Source: Marivita hallyeonensis (GTDB lineage Bacteria > Pseudomonadota > Alphaproteobacteria > Rhodobacterales > Rhodobacteraceae). From it: 64,000 nt of DNA. The number at the start of each line of letters is the position of its first letter. Within the stretch, counting starts at the first letter, position 1. The notes beneath the pieces are model-generated. The model made no database searches and was not told the DNA's origin. It saw nothing but the letters and a program-made list of their open reading frames with translations. This document shows, piece by piece, positions 28,613 through 37,342 of the stretch. Made by a program: the position numbers and the translations under genes. The stretch spans positions 124,001 through 188,000 of the forward strand of contig NZ_FQXC01000005.1 of the NCBI RefSeq assembly GCF_900129875.1, in the 5' to 3' direction.

Positions 28613-29473
28613 CTAAGGCGATGCATCTGCGATTGTTCTGCGCAAGGCACCGATGTGGTCCGGGAAGCTTCTGGCACTGATCTGGGCTTCCCGCACGAGG
28701 TGGTCAAAATGGTCCGAAAACGCGCGCACACGCTGGACGTCCCGAAAGGCAAGGTAGTTCCGCCCGACATAAATCACCGCGAGCAGGGGCCCGAACACCG
28801 TGATTGGTGCCGAGTAAAGCCGTCGCGCATCAAAGAGATAAAGGCGCATGCGAGGATACAGAGCCTCGGAAAGATCGAGCCAATGGTCGACCTGATCCAG
28901 ACGGGTTTGCCTGGACAGCCCTTCGTAATAGCCGGTGCCCTGAACAAGGCTTTGAATCTCATGAAGCGGCATCGCGACTTCGTAGTCCGACGCCGATTGG
29001 CGCATCCACGACAAACGCTTGGCCGAAGCAGTGATCGCCTGTGATGCGGTTCGGCCCAGGTGTGGACCGTACTCCCATTGCAGCATGTCATGGGTTTTGA
29101 GCATGTCAGGGAGCGCCGCCGGAACGTGCCGGATTTTGTAGCCTTCGGCCTCACGGTGCCAATCGAAGATTTGTTCATCCACCAACGCCCGCGGCGCGTC
29201 CGTGAGGGTCAGGGCGCTTGCCATCAGATCGGCTGCGCTTTCGGGATGCTCGGCCAGACCGAGTAGCCAATCTGCGGACACGCCGAGCGCCGTCGCACAG
29301 GCACCCACCACATGCGCATTCGGTAACCGGGCGGCATCATCCCTGAGAAGTTGCGAGATGGTCGACCGGTCCACGCCGGTCTGTCGCGCCAAATCACTTT
29401 GGTTCGACCCGCCGCGGCGGAGGGCGTCTTTCAGACGGTGACGAAAAAGTTGCGCGCGATGTCGTTTGTCCAT
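28613..29473 (-). CDS. XRE-type helix-turn-helix regulator with C-terminal sensor-like region
   Basis: A 286-residue protein whose N-terminus (about 10-65) is a Cro/CI-type HTH: SDLARQTGVDRSTISQLLRDD, then LGVSADWLLGL. The remaining 200 residues have no named domain I recognise. It is divergent from the fatty acid desaturase with 121 bases between starts, suggesting it controls that gene. Start at 29473 (MDKRHR) is preferred over 29509, which precedes any homology. It ends one base after the racemase gene, convergently. Confidence 0.8.
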   Translation of the reverse strand: MDKRHRAQLFRHRLKDALRRGGSNQSDLARQTGVDRSTISQLLRDDAARLPNAHVVGACATALGVSADWLLGLAEHPESAADLMASALTLTDAPRALVDEQIFDWHREAEGYKIRHVPAALPDMLKTHDMLQWEYGPHLGRTASQAITASAKRLSWMRQSASDYEVAMPLHEIQSLVQGTGYYEGLSRQTRLDQVDHWLDLSEALYPRMRLYLFDARRLYSAPITVFGPLLAVIYVGRNYLAFRDVQRVRAFSDHFDHLVREAQISARSFPDHIGALRRTIADASP

Positions 29474-29594
29474 TTTCAGAAAGTAGCAGTATGTGACAAA
29501 AATCACCATACTTGAGATTTATGCACCAAATCCAGACTTCTTGGGATGTGCTGTCGTGACTACGCTGCGCGTGGGAACAAGCAACGGTGATACA

Positions 29595-30527
29595 ATGGAA
29601 GATCGGCAGGCGCTGCGCGCGGCTGAGTTCAAAAGGTTTGCCGAATGGCCAACTCTTGTGGTGTTGGGTCTGACCTACCTCGTTTGGGCGGCGGCGACGG
29701 TTTGGGTCGCAACGTGGTCCGTGCCGCTTGCGATTGTCCTGTGTGCTCTGGCGGGTGCGCAGCATTCGTCACTGACACATGAAGCGCTCCACGGTCACCC
29801 GTTTCGCAGCGACGTTCTGAATGCGGCGCTTGTGTTTCCCGCACTGACCATGGCTGTGCCCTATCTTCGGTTTCGTGACACGCATCTGGCGCACCATCAT
29901 GACGAAGTGCTGACCGATCCGTACGATGACCCCGAGACCAACTACCTCGATCCGGCAATCTGGGCGGCGCTTCCAGCTTGGCGAAAAGCGCTGCACCGCT
30001 GGAACAATACCTTAGCAGGTCGCCTGATTGTCGGACCCATTTTGGGGCAGATCGCTTTCATGCGGGCCGATTGGCTCTTGATCCGGCAGGGTGAGAAGCG
30101 GGTCATTTCAGCGTGGCTCTGGCATATTCCGGCTGTGGGGATAGTGGTGTGGTGGATGCTTTCGGTCGCGCAGATGCCATTGTGGGCATGGGCCTTGTCG
30201 GTCTACCTGTCACTCTCGATCTTGAAATTGCGGACGTATCTTGAACATCAGGCCCACGATCGCACGTTGGCGCGAACTGCGATTGTCGAGGATTGCGGCA
30301 TCCTGAGCATTCTGTTTCTCTACAACAACCTGCACGTGGTGCATCACATGCATCCGGGCCTGCCGTGGTACGCCTTGCCCCGGATCTACGCCGATAGGCG
30401 GTCCGAGTTTCTGTCTCAGAATGAAGGCTATCGCTATGGCGCGTATTCTGAAATTTTCCGCAAATACCTGTTTCGGGCGAAAGATCCGGTGCCACATCCG
30501 CTCTATCCGGATGGACATCAGTCCTGA
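29595..30527 (+). CDS. Fatty acid desaturase
   Basis: A 310-residue integral membrane desaturase of the diiron, histidine-box type. The three boxes are HEALHGH (residues 62-68), HLAHHHDE (97-104) and HVVHHMHP (about 247-254), placed between hydrophobic pairs of helices. Substrate could be acyl lipid, carotenoid or other hydrocarbon; sequence does not decide. The ATG at 29595 lacks a strong ribosome-binding site; the frame is open from 29493. Its divergent neighbour is a likely regulator. Confidence 0.87.
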   Translation: MEDRQALRAAEFKRFAEWPTLVVLGLTYLVWAAATVWVATWSVPLAIVLCALAGAQHSSLTHEALHGHPFRSDVLNAALVFPALTMAVPYLRFRDTHLAHHHDEVLTDPYDDPETNYLDPAIWAALPAWRKALHRWNNTLAGRLIVGPILGQIAFMRADWLLIRQGEKRVISAWLWHIPAVGIVVWWMLSVAQMPLWAWALSVYLSLSILKLRTYLEHQAHDRTLARTAIVEDCGILSILFLYNNLHVVHHMHPGLPWYALPRIYADRRSEFLSQNEGYRYGAYSEIFRKYLFRAKDPVPHPLYPDGHQS

Positions 30528-30546
30528 GCTGACGCCATAGAGGCGC

Positions 30547-31449
30547 ATGGAACTTTGGATCGTCGCCAGTGTCGCGGCCGCGCTGTTTCAGACAGTGCGG
30601 TTCATGCTGCAAAAAGTGCTGAGCATGGATGTGCTGACCACGGCAGGGTCGACCTTTTCGCGCTTTGCCTATGCCGCACCCGCGGCAGCACTTGTAACAG
30701 CGCTGTACCTTTGGCATCAGGACCTATCCTTCCCCGCACTTGATCTGTCCTTCTGGGGCTTCGCATGGTTGGGCGCGATTTCGCAGATCCTTGCAACGGT
30801 CTGTGTCGTCGCCTTATTTCGCCAGCGCAATTTCGCGGTGGGGATCACATTCAAGAAGACCGAAGTCATTCAGACCGCCATCGTAGGCGCGCTCTTGTTC
30901 GGTGATGCAGTATCGTTTGTCGGCTGGATCGCGATCCTGATCGGCCTGTTTGGTGTCTTGCTGTTGTCGCGCGCGCCAGGCCTCGATCACGGTGTCTGGA
31001 AGAGCTTGACCAGCCGCGCCACGTTGCTGGGGCTGACATCGGGCTTTTTCTTTGCCTTTTCCGGCACAAGCTACCGCGCCGCGTCGTTGACGATCGACAG
31101 CGAGGACGCGGTGTACCGTGCACTCATCACTCTGGCCTGCGTGACGGCATCCCAGTTCATAGGCATGGCGCTTTGGCTGAGGTGGAGAGAGCCGGGGCAA
31201 GTCACAGCTGTGTGGCGGGCGCGTCGTGTCGCGGTCTGGGTCGGGCTCACCTCGATGGCGGGATCTGCGGGTTGGTTTTTGGCCTTCACTCTGCAGACGG
31301 CGGCCTACGTGCAAGCTGTCGGACAGATCGAATTGATCTTCTCGCTCATGGCGTCAGTGCTCTTTTTCAAAGAAAGAATAACGGCGAGAGAGCTGATCGG
31401 GATCGGATTTCTCGCCCTGTCGATCCTGACGTTTGTCCTTGTGATCTAG
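30547..31449 (+). CDS. EamA/DMT family transporter
   Basis: A 300-residue protein with ten hydrophobic helices in two EamA-like repeats. LWIVASVAAALFQTVRFMLQK opens the first and ATLLGLTSGFFFAFSGTSYRA the second. The substrate is unknown; the family exports amino acids, metabolites or drugs. It begins 19 bases after the desaturase and overlaps the end of the convergent Nudix gene by four bases. Confidence 0.88.
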   Translation: MELWIVASVAAALFQTVRFMLQKVLSMDVLTTAGSTFSRFAYAAPAAALVTALYLWHQDLSFPALDLSFWGFAWLGAISQILATVCVVALFRQRNFAVGITFKKTEVIQTAIVGALLFGDAVSFVGWIAILIGLFGVLLLSRAPGLDHGVWKSLTSRATLLGLTSGFFFAFSGTSYRAASLTIDSEDAVYRALITLACVTASQFIGMALWLRWREPGQVTAVWRARRVAVWVGLTSMAGSAGWFLAFTLQTAAYVQAVGQIELIFSLMASVLFFKERITARELIGIGFLALSILTFVLVI

Positions 31450-32153
31450 TCCGGCAAGGGCCGCCCGTAGAGGCGTAGGAACAGGCTCTCTTCGTCGTCG
31501 TTGCGAAAGAACGGCACCGACGCAGGCGGGTGAGGATCCGCCGCACGCGCAGCGATCTCGGCCAGCACGACCTCGGTGATGAAGGGCAGGTCGAACTGTC
31601 GGATCTCGTCAAGCGATATCCATTGCAGATGCGCCAATTCGTCGGACGCGGCTGAGAAATCGTCAGGGTCTGTCGCCAGGTGCTCGGCGTCCAGAAGAAA
31701 GAAGCGCGCGTCGAAGCGGCGTGGGCGACCGGGCGGTGTGATGGCGCGGAACACGAATTGCATCGGCGACGCGTTCGGCAGATGACCGTGTGCCGCGAAG
31801 TCCTGCCAGTTTGCGGGCGGCGGCGTGGTCCATGCGCCCGGAGCGCCAAGTATCTGACCCGTCTCTTCCCACAATTCGCGGATGGCTGCAGCTGCGAGCG
31901 CTGGGCCGCAGGTCGCAGGCGCATCGTCGGACAACCGGTTGGCACAGAGCGTGGACAAGGGTGCTGCGAATGGGACGGAGGCATCCTCGGGATCGACTGC
32001 GCCGCCCGGAAAGACGAATTTGTTCGGCATGAAAGCGGCCTTGGCGCCACGTTGCCCCATGAGCACCTTCGGCGTCGTCGCCCGGTCGCGCAGCACGATC
32101 ACCGTCGCCGCGTCTCGGATGGCGGATTTGTCGACTATGGGTGCTTCGCTCAT
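31446..32153 (-). CDS. Nudix hydrolase, NUDT19-like
   Basis: A 235-residue Nudix protein. The Nudix box is split as in NUDT7/NUDT19-type enzymes: KFVFPGGAVDPED, then an insertion of about 30 residues, then AAIRELWEETG. Those relatives hydrolyse CoA and acyl-CoA. ATG at 32153 gives MSEAPIVDKS; the in-frame extension to 32222 overlaps the upstream DUF983 gene and is unlikely. Gap to the DUF983 gene is 26 bases. Confidence 0.88.
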   Translation of the reverse strand: MSEAPIVDKSAIRDAATVIVLRDRATTPKVLMGQRGAKAAFMPNKFVFPGGAVDPEDASVPFAAPLSTLCANRLSDDAPATCGPALAAAAIRELWEETGQILGAPGAWTTPPPANWQDFAAHGHLPNASPMQFVFRAITPPGRPRRFDARFFLLDAEHLATDPDDFSAASDELAHLQWISLDEIRQFDLPFITEVVLAEIAARAADPHPPASVPFFRNDDEESLFLRLYGRPLPD

Positions 32154-32179
32154 CCTGGCCTCATCGTTGTGCAAGAAGG

Positions 32180-32572
32180 TCAGGTGACACCACCGGAAAA
32201 ACCGTGCATGAAGCGTGCCCATTGGAACGCCACGATGACCCCTTTCAACCGCGGCAAAAGGTAGAGCGTCAGTGCGACACAGCCAACTCCGAAAATGGAA
32301 AACAGCACCAGCGGCTCCGGCCGGAAGTTGACAAATACGATGTGCAAAAGCGGGGCCATCAGGTGCCCGACGATCAGGATCGTCAAATAGGCTGGCCCGT
32401 CATCCGCCCTGTGATGGTGCAATTCCTCACGGCAAACGGGGCAGGAATGGCGCACTTCGAGGTAGCCGCGCAGCAGCGGTCCGCTTCCGCAATTGGGGCA
32501 TTTCTTTCGCCACCCTTTTCGCAAAGCTGGCCAAGTCGGACGCGTGTCGTCCGTTGCAATATGATCTGTCAT
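32180..32572 (-). CDS. DUF983 domain-containing membrane protein
   Basis: A 130-residue protein with an N-terminal zinc-ribbon-like pair, KKCPNCGSGPL and RHSCPVCREELHHHRADDGPAY, followed by two transmembrane helices (about 62-85 and 90-112). This layout defines DUF983. Family role is unknown, although members often occur near respiratory or redox genes. It precedes the Nudix gene on the same strand. Confidence 0.9.
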   Translation of the reverse strand: MTDHIATDDTRPTWPALRKGWRKKCPNCGSGPLLRGYLEVRHSCPVCREELHHHRADDGPAYLTILIVGHLMAPLLHIVFVNFRPEPLVLFSIFGVGCVALTLYLLPRLKGVIVAFQWARFMHGFSGGVT

Positions 32573-32770
32573 CGTTCTCGCTCTCCCGTGCACAGAGTGC
32601 TGCGTTTCGGAGGGTTTTGAACAGTCGCCAAACTGTCCTTGCGTCCGGATGTCGCAAGTCACGCACCCGTGATCGAAAAACTTGGATCAGAGCGACGGAA
32701 ACCTGCGTGTCGTTCGTGAAATGCAGTGGATGGCAAGACAGAACAGGTGTCGCGTCACCTTGGAAAACCC

Positions 32771-32787
32771 GCCGACTTACAGTCGGC
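32771..32787 (+). other. Hairpin in the leader of the EF-hand gene
   Basis: GCCGACT (32771-32777) and AGTCGGC (32781-32787) form a perfect seven-base-pair stem with a three-base loop. It ends 18 bases before the ATG at 32806, next to the GAGAGGTAAG ribosome-binding region, so it could influence mRNA stability or translation. Confidence 0.6.
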
Positions 32788-32805
32788 TTGACGAGAGGTA
32801 AGAAC

Positions 32806-33264
32806 ATGACTTCCAAAATGCAGGTTTCGGCATTTTTGATCGCCGCCTTGATGACAACTGGCGTTGCGACAGGCGTCTCAGCGCAAAGCAATGGGATGCG
32901 TGACGACCGGCGCGCGGAGATGTTTCAGCGTCTGGACGCCGACAATAATGGATCGGTCAGCGCTGAAGAATTCGCGGCTGGCGCGGATCGTTTCGCGCGG
33001 GCGGATGCAAATGGCGACGGTCTACTCACCGCTGCAGAGCTTTCGGCGCTGGGACAGGATCGGGCCGAACAGCGCGCCGCGCGCATGATCGAGCGTCTGG
33101 ACAGCAACGGCGACGGCGCATTGTCCAAAGCCGAGATCGACGCACGGCGCGATCCCGCCCGAATGTTCGAACGTCTCGACGCCAACGATGATGGTGTCGT
33201 CAGCGAAGAGGAATTTGCAGACGCACGGATCGGCCATCGCGGCAAGCGCCCAGGCAACCGCTGA
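32806..33264 (+). CDS. Exported EF-hand calcium-binding protein
   Basis: A 152-residue secreted protein. The signal peptide covers about residues 1-26 (AFLIAALMTTGVATGVSAQ). Four complete EF-hand loops follow: DADNNGSVSAEE, DANGDGLLTAAE, DSNGDGALSKAE and DANDDGVVSEEE, each with acidic ligands at positions 1, 3, 5 and 12 or equivalents. It is probably a periplasmic calcium binder. It lies 76 bases before the ECF sigma gene, on the same strand. Confidence 0.88.
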   Translation: MTSKMQVSAFLIAALMTTGVATGVSAQSNGMRDDRRAEMFQRLDADNNGSVSAEEFAAGADRFARADANGDGLLTAAELSALGQDRAEQRAARMIERLDSNGDGALSKAEIDARRDPARMFERLDANDDGVVSEEEFADARIGHRGKRPGNR

Positions 33265-33340
33265 GGCCAGTGGTGAGAGCGATGCGCGTGCATGGCTCTC
33301 ACTTGCTGTTACACTATGCGTATTTTCGTTCTCTGGTGGT

Positions 33341-33937
33341 ATGACAGACAGCCCGACCGATCCTGCCGCCGAAGCGGCTTTGCTGAAGGCGTATGCATCG
33401 GGCGATGCAGAAGCGGCACGGGCTTTGGCCATGACATATACACCGCTTGTCTACGCGCATGCGTTTCGGATGCTGAACGACCGGGCAGAGGCCGAAGATG
33501 TGGCTCAGGATGCCATGCTGCGATTGTGGAAACAGGCACCCGGTTGGGATGCGTCAGGGGCCGCGTCGGTCCGCACATGGCTGTATCGCGTAACCGCCAA
33601 CCTGTGCATTGACCGCCTTCGAAAGGCGCGCCCTGATGGCATGTCGGCTGAGGTTGATGTCGCCGATCCGGCGCCGGGTATTGAAACACGGTTGCAGTCT
33701 TCGGCGCGACATCTGGCTTTGGAGGAGGCACTTATGCAGCTTCCGGACCGGCAGAGACAGGCAGTGGTCCTGCGCCACATCGAAGGTCTGGGCAATTCCG
33801 AGATTGCCCAGATCATGGACATTGGTCCGCGCGCGGTGGAAAGTTTGACCGCGCGTGGAAAACGGGCTTTGACCGCCCTTCTGAGCGGCCAGCGCAAAGA
33901 GTTGGGGTACACTGATGACACAATCCAATCCCCCTGA
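33341..33937 (+). CDS. ECF-type RNA polymerase sigma factor
   Basis: A 198-residue sigma-70 family factor with only regions 2 and 4. Region 2 has YTPLVYAHAFRMLNDRAEAEDVAQDAMLRLW and TWLYRVTANLCIDRLRK; region 4 has ALMQLPDRQRQAVVLRHIEGLGNSEIAQIMDIGPRAVESL. ATG at 33341 is chosen since homology starts soon after. It overlaps the following small membrane gene by 23 bases, typical of sigma/anti-sigma pairs. Confidence 0.92.
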   Translation: MTDSPTDPAAEAALLKAYASGDAEAARALAMTYTPLVYAHAFRMLNDRAEAEDVAQDAMLRLWKQAPGWDASGAASVRTWLYRVTANLCIDRLRKARPDGMSAEVDVADPAPGIETRLQSSARHLALEEALMQLPDRQRQAVVLRHIEGLGNSEIAQIMDIGPRAVESLTARGKRALTALLSGQRKELGYTDDTIQSP

Positions 33938-34256
33938 AGTCGACGGGCTGGACCAAGCTTTGGCCCGTGCTGCGGAAATACCGCCAGGCGTGCCGGATGG
34001 TCTCATGGCGAGGGTGCTTGATGATGCGCTTGCGGAAATGCCGACGCCTGCGCGCGGATCGCTTTGGCGCCAGGTTCTGGGCGCGCTCGGCGGGTGGCCG
34101 GCCGCGGCGGGCCTCGCTGCGACGGCATGTGTGGGTCTTTGGGTTGGTGGCGTGATGTCCGAAGAGTTCATCGTGACGCTTGGAATTTTCGAAGGTGCAT
34201 CGCTGGACGTCGGTTCGGATTTTGGCGCATTCGATCTCCTGCTGGTGGATGGCTGA
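33915..34256 (+). CDS. Small membrane protein, probable anti-sigma factor
   Basis: A 113-residue protein with a cytoplasmic N-terminal half rich in Ala, Leu and Glu, one transmembrane helix (about 61-81) and a short periplasmic tail. Overlap with the sigma gene and single-helix topology suggest it holds the sigma factor at the membrane; sequence homology to a named anti-sigma family is not evident to me. Confidence 0.6.
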   Translation: MTQSNPPEVDGLDQALARAAEIPPGVPDGLMARVLDDALAEMPTPARGSLWRQVLGALGGWPAAAGLAATACVGLWVGGVMSEEFIVTLGIFEGASLDVGSDFGAFDLLLVDG

Positions 34257-34257
34257 C

Positions 34258-34743
34258 ATGGCTGAGATCGCGCCTACACGCCCGGCCCCGCTTTGGATGC
34301 GCGTCACCTTGGTGGTGTCGTTGGCCCTGAACGTGTTGATCATCGGCGTGGTCGCCGGATTTATCCTGTCGGGCGGGCCCGACAAACATACGGACCGCGA
34401 CGTTCGCGACGTTGGGACGCTCTTCACCCGTGCGCTTGCACCTGAGGATCGCCGCGCCGTGAGGCGGGAGTTTGGATTGGCTATGGCGGCGCAGGGAAGG
34501 GATCGCAGCACCATCCTCGAACAAATACAGACGACCGTCGCGAGCCTGCGGCAGGACCCGTTTGACGCTGACGCCTTTGTTCAGGCGCTCGAAGATCAAT
34601 CCGGACAGCGCCGGGCGCGGGAAGCCTTGGGGCGTGATGTGCTTGCGGCGCGCATTGCCGAGATGAGTGATGCAGAACGGTTGGCTTACGCGGATCGCAT
34701 CGAGTTGGGTTTACGTGAACTCGCAGGTGGTTGGCGGCGGTAA
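34258..34743 (+). CDS. Periplasmic heavy-metal sensor-like protein (CnrX/Spy type)
   Basis: A 161-residue membrane-anchored protein. One helix (about 13-36) is followed by a helical periplasmic domain with ALAPEDRRAVRREF and a long helix-rich tail, resembling the CnrX/RcnX/CpxP-type metal and envelope sensors. Starts at 34249 or 34258 are both possible; GGTGG at 34243-34247 favours 34258. With the sigma and small membrane genes it makes a CnrYXH-like signalling set. Its 3' end overlaps the convergent cyclase gene by 58 bases. Confidence 0.72.
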   Translation: MAEIAPTRPAPLWMRVTLVVSLALNVLIIGVVAGFILSGGPDKHTDRDVRDVGTLFTRALAPEDRRAVRREFGLAMAAQGRDRSTILEQIQTTVASLRQDPFDADAFVQALEDQSGQRRAREALGRDVLAARIAEMSDAERLAYADRIELGLRELAGGWRR

Positions 34744-36182
34744 GTGCCCATTGTTTCTCTGGCAAGACTTGAAGAGGATCGATCAGCACACCCAAAAAAA
34801 TCGTCCACCGTCGCGATGCGCAGTCGATTTCTACCGTCTGATTTCGCGCGGTACAGCGCTTTGTCGGCGGCGTTGAAAAGATCCCTCGTCGACTGGCCGG
34901 ACGCCTTCGAGATATGCGCCAGCCCCAGACTGATTGTGGCACGAACATGTGTGCCGTCCGAAATCTGTTTGGGGTCGCGTGCCACTGCGTTCAGGAGGCG
35001 GTCTGCGACGCTTTTTGCGGCGTGCAGGCCAATGCCCGGCAAAACCACCAAAAACTCTTCGCCGCCGTAGCGGGCCACCATGTCACTGCTGCGAACGCTG
35101 GATTTCAGAAGTGATGCTATGTGCGCGAGCACCTCGTCGCCGCACGTGTGGCCGTGATTGTCATTGATCTTCTTGAAGTGATCGATGTCGGCCAGGATCA
35201 ATGCCATCGGCTGCGGGTTTTCCGCGCGCTCTCGATCCTGACGCTGGAGGTATTCATTGGCAAACTGCCGGTTGTGCAACCCCGTGACTGGATCGGTATA
35301 TGCTTTTCGGTCAAGCGTTTTCAGGGTTTCGCGGGCCTCATCCTCGAGTCGTTTCGTCCGGGCAAGCCGTTTGATCCGCAGCAGGAGTTCTTCGTTCGAG
35401 ACGCAATCAGGCACCTCGTCCGCCGCACCGATGTCCAAAGGCGATACGGGGCTAAGCTTGCTGCTGCTATCGGCGACAAACAGGATCTTTGAATGGCGTG
35501 TGATTGGAGTGCTTTTCAGAATGCCCAGAAGGTGTCTTGCCGTGTTGGGTTGCCCGGCCTCCCAGATCACACAGACATCATAGGCCTCAGGTAATCCTCG
35601 TCTTGCGTCTTCTGCGGACAGGATCGAGGTCCGATGGTCCGTGCCTGCTCCCAGTGCTGTCGTGCGCGCGACAAGGTCTGCGCAATCGGTGCAGAGGATT
35701 GTTGCGACGCGCGCGGTTTGCTCGAACAGGATTTGATCTTCCGCAAACCCGACGGCGTCAGCGATTCCCGTGCGCGTTCGCGTGTCCCTGAGGCTGCATT
35801 GCTGCCGCATGAAGCTTCGCAATCGGGCCTGGAGGTCTGACGCGTCAACCGCGTATTCAATTACATCAGCAGCGCCCGCGCTCAGCGCCGCGACCCTCGC
35901 GGAATGGTTTTCCGTGGGTACCGCGACCAAGACGGCGGTCAACTGTGTCTTCGGATTGGCGCGCAGTAGCTTACAAAAGCTCGCTAGCTTCAGACCCGGA
36001 AGGTCATGCGCGATTATGACGACATCCGGTGGCGTTGCCCTGATCTGGCTGAGCCCGTCAAGTTGCCGCTCAGCATGGTCCACGCGATGCATGGCGCAAT
36101 CCAGAAGCGCCTGCAGTTTTATGCGGCGGTTTGATAGAGCATCGATGATAAGAACGTGACCGGACACTGGCGCCCCGCACAA
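34686..36182 (-). CDS. PleD-like diguanylate cyclase with degenerate receivers
   Basis: A 498-residue protein with the PleD layout: receiver 1 (about 9-125), receiver-like 2 (about 155-275) and a GGDEF domain (about 300-465). The cyclase is intact: LADIDHFKKINDNHGH, active-site GGEEF (373-377) and an inhibitory RSSD (364-367) five residues before it. In receiver 1 the phospho-acceptor aspartate is replaced by Ala58 (IIAHDLPG in place of LLDVMMPG), and the second receiver also lacks the site. It therefore should make c-di-GMP with feedback control but not respond to phosphorylation in the usual way. It is divergent from the DUF3572 gene. Confidence 0.88.
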   Translation of the reverse strand: MCGAPVSGHVLIIDALSNRRIKLQALLDCAMHRVDHAERQLDGLSQIRATPPDVVIIAHDLPGLKLASFCKLLRANPKTQLTAVLVAVPTENHSARVAALSAGAADVIEYAVDASDLQARLRSFMRQQCSLRDTRTRTGIADAVGFAEDQILFEQTARVATILCTDCADLVARTTALGAGTDHRTSILSAEDARRGLPEAYDVCVIWEAGQPNTARHLLGILKSTPITRHSKILFVADSSSKLSPVSPLDIGAADEVPDCVSNEELLLRIKRLARTKRLEDEARETLKTLDRKAYTDPVTGLHNRQFANEYLQRQDRERAENPQPMALILADIDHFKKINDNHGHTCGDEVLAHIASLLKSSVRSSDMVARYGGEEFLVVLPGIGLHAAKSVADRLLNAVARDPKQISDGTHVRATISLGLAHISKASGQSTRDLFNAADKALYRAKSDGRNRLRIATVDDFFGCADRSSSSLARETMGTYRRQPPASSRKPNSMRSA

Positions 36183-36250
36183 GAGTTGCAGCTTTGATGC
36201 GGAAACCTTTCTCGTTATTGGTTAAGAAAACGTTTGGGAATTAGTTAAAA

Positions 36251-36535
36251 ATGGCGCTTTCGCAAGATGCGGTTGAACAGGTGGCGTTGACGGCCATCGC
36301 ATGGCTGGCCGGGAATGACGAGTTATTGCCGGTGTTCATGGGTGCCACCGGAGCAGATGAGGCGGCTTTCCGCGAAGGTGTGAGAGACCCGGAGTTTCAG
36401 GCTTCGGTTCTTGATTTCATCCTGATGGACGACGCCTGGGTCGTGGCGTTTTGCGACAATAAGGGTGTCCCGTACGATCATGTGATGCAAGCCCGTGGTG
36501 CATTGCCCGGCGGCGCGCAGGTACACTGGACATGA
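36251..36535 (+). CDS. DUF3572 family protein
   Basis: A 94-residue small acidic protein with the family stretch ALTAIAWLAGNDELLPVFMGATG and the tail FILMDDAWVVAFCDNKGVPYDHVMQARGALPGG. DUF3572 genes commonly lie beside pleD in alphaproteobacteria; here it is divergent from it with 68 bases between starts. Function unknown. It overlaps the HAD gene by four bases (ATGA), implying coupling. Confidence 0.88.
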   Translation: MALSQDAVEQVALTAIAWLAGNDELLPVFMGATGADEAAFREGVRDPEFQASVLDFILMDDAWVVAFCDNKGVPYDHVMQARGALPGGAQVHWT

Positions 36536-37254
36536 GTGCTCGGGGTCCGAGCGAATACCGCGCTGTGATATTTGACAAAGACGGGACACTGTTCGATTTC
36601 GGCGCGACATGGGAAGCGTGGGCCTCGGGCCTGCTCTGGCAACTCGCGGAGCAGGAGGCGGAACGGGCCGCGTTCTTGGGAAAGCTGATCGGGTATGACT
36701 ACCTCAATCAGCGGTTTTCACCCGACAGCGTGGCCATTGCCGGCACACCTTTTGAAATAGTTCAGGCGCTTTCGCCGGAGTTCCCCAACATGTCGGACCG
36801 GGAACTCCTGCAGGTTCTGAACGCGGAAGCGGTCTCGGCCCCAATGCGGGAAGCCGTGCCTCTCGCCGCACTTCTTCATAGGTTGAAGTCGGTCGGACTG
36901 AAGCTTGGCGTCGCGACGAATGACGCCGAGGAGCCCGCCTTGGCGCATCTCGACGCGGTTGGTGTAAGGGCATTTTTTGATTTCATCGCCGGGTCGGACA
37001 GTGGGTTCGGAGCAAAGCCGGAACCTGGTCAGTTGTACGCTTTTTGTGACCAGGTCGGCATCGCGACCGAGCACACCGTGATGGTTGGTGACAGCACGCA
37101 TGATCTTGTGGCAGGGCGCGCGGCGGGGATGGCGACTGTGGCCGTACTCACGGGCATGGCGGACGCCGAGCAGCTGATACCCTACGCCGACGTCGTGATT
37201 CCCGATATCGGGCACCTGCCGGATTGGATGGGTCTGACCCCCCTTGAAGGCTAA
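36532..37254 (+). CDS. HAD family hydrolase
   Basis: A 240-residue HAD phosphatase. Motif I is VIFDKDGTLFDF (nucleophile Asp), motif II is GVATNDAEEP, and motif III/IV is KPEPGQLYAFCDQ with VGDSTHDLVAGRAAGM. An alpha-helical cap follows motif I, as in phosphoglycolate phosphatase-like enzymes. Substrate not defined. Confidence 0.9.
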   Translation: MSARGPSEYRAVIFDKDGTLFDFGATWEAWASGLLWQLAEQEAERAAFLGKLIGYDYLNQRFSPDSVAIAGTPFEIVQALSPEFPNMSDRELLQVLNAEAVSAPMREAVPLAALLHRLKSVGLKLGVATNDAEEPALAHLDAVGVRAFFDFIAGSDSGFGAKPEPGQLYAFCDQVGIATEHTVMVGDSTHDLVAGRAAGMATVAVLTGMADAEQLIPYADVVIPDIGHLPDWMGLTPLEG

Positions 37255-37342
37255 CCGACAAAAGCGACGGGAAGCGTCGTGTTCCGACAGGATTGCGCGT
37301 TTGGACGATGCCTAGCTGACCTTGGTATCACAGGAGGGCGGC

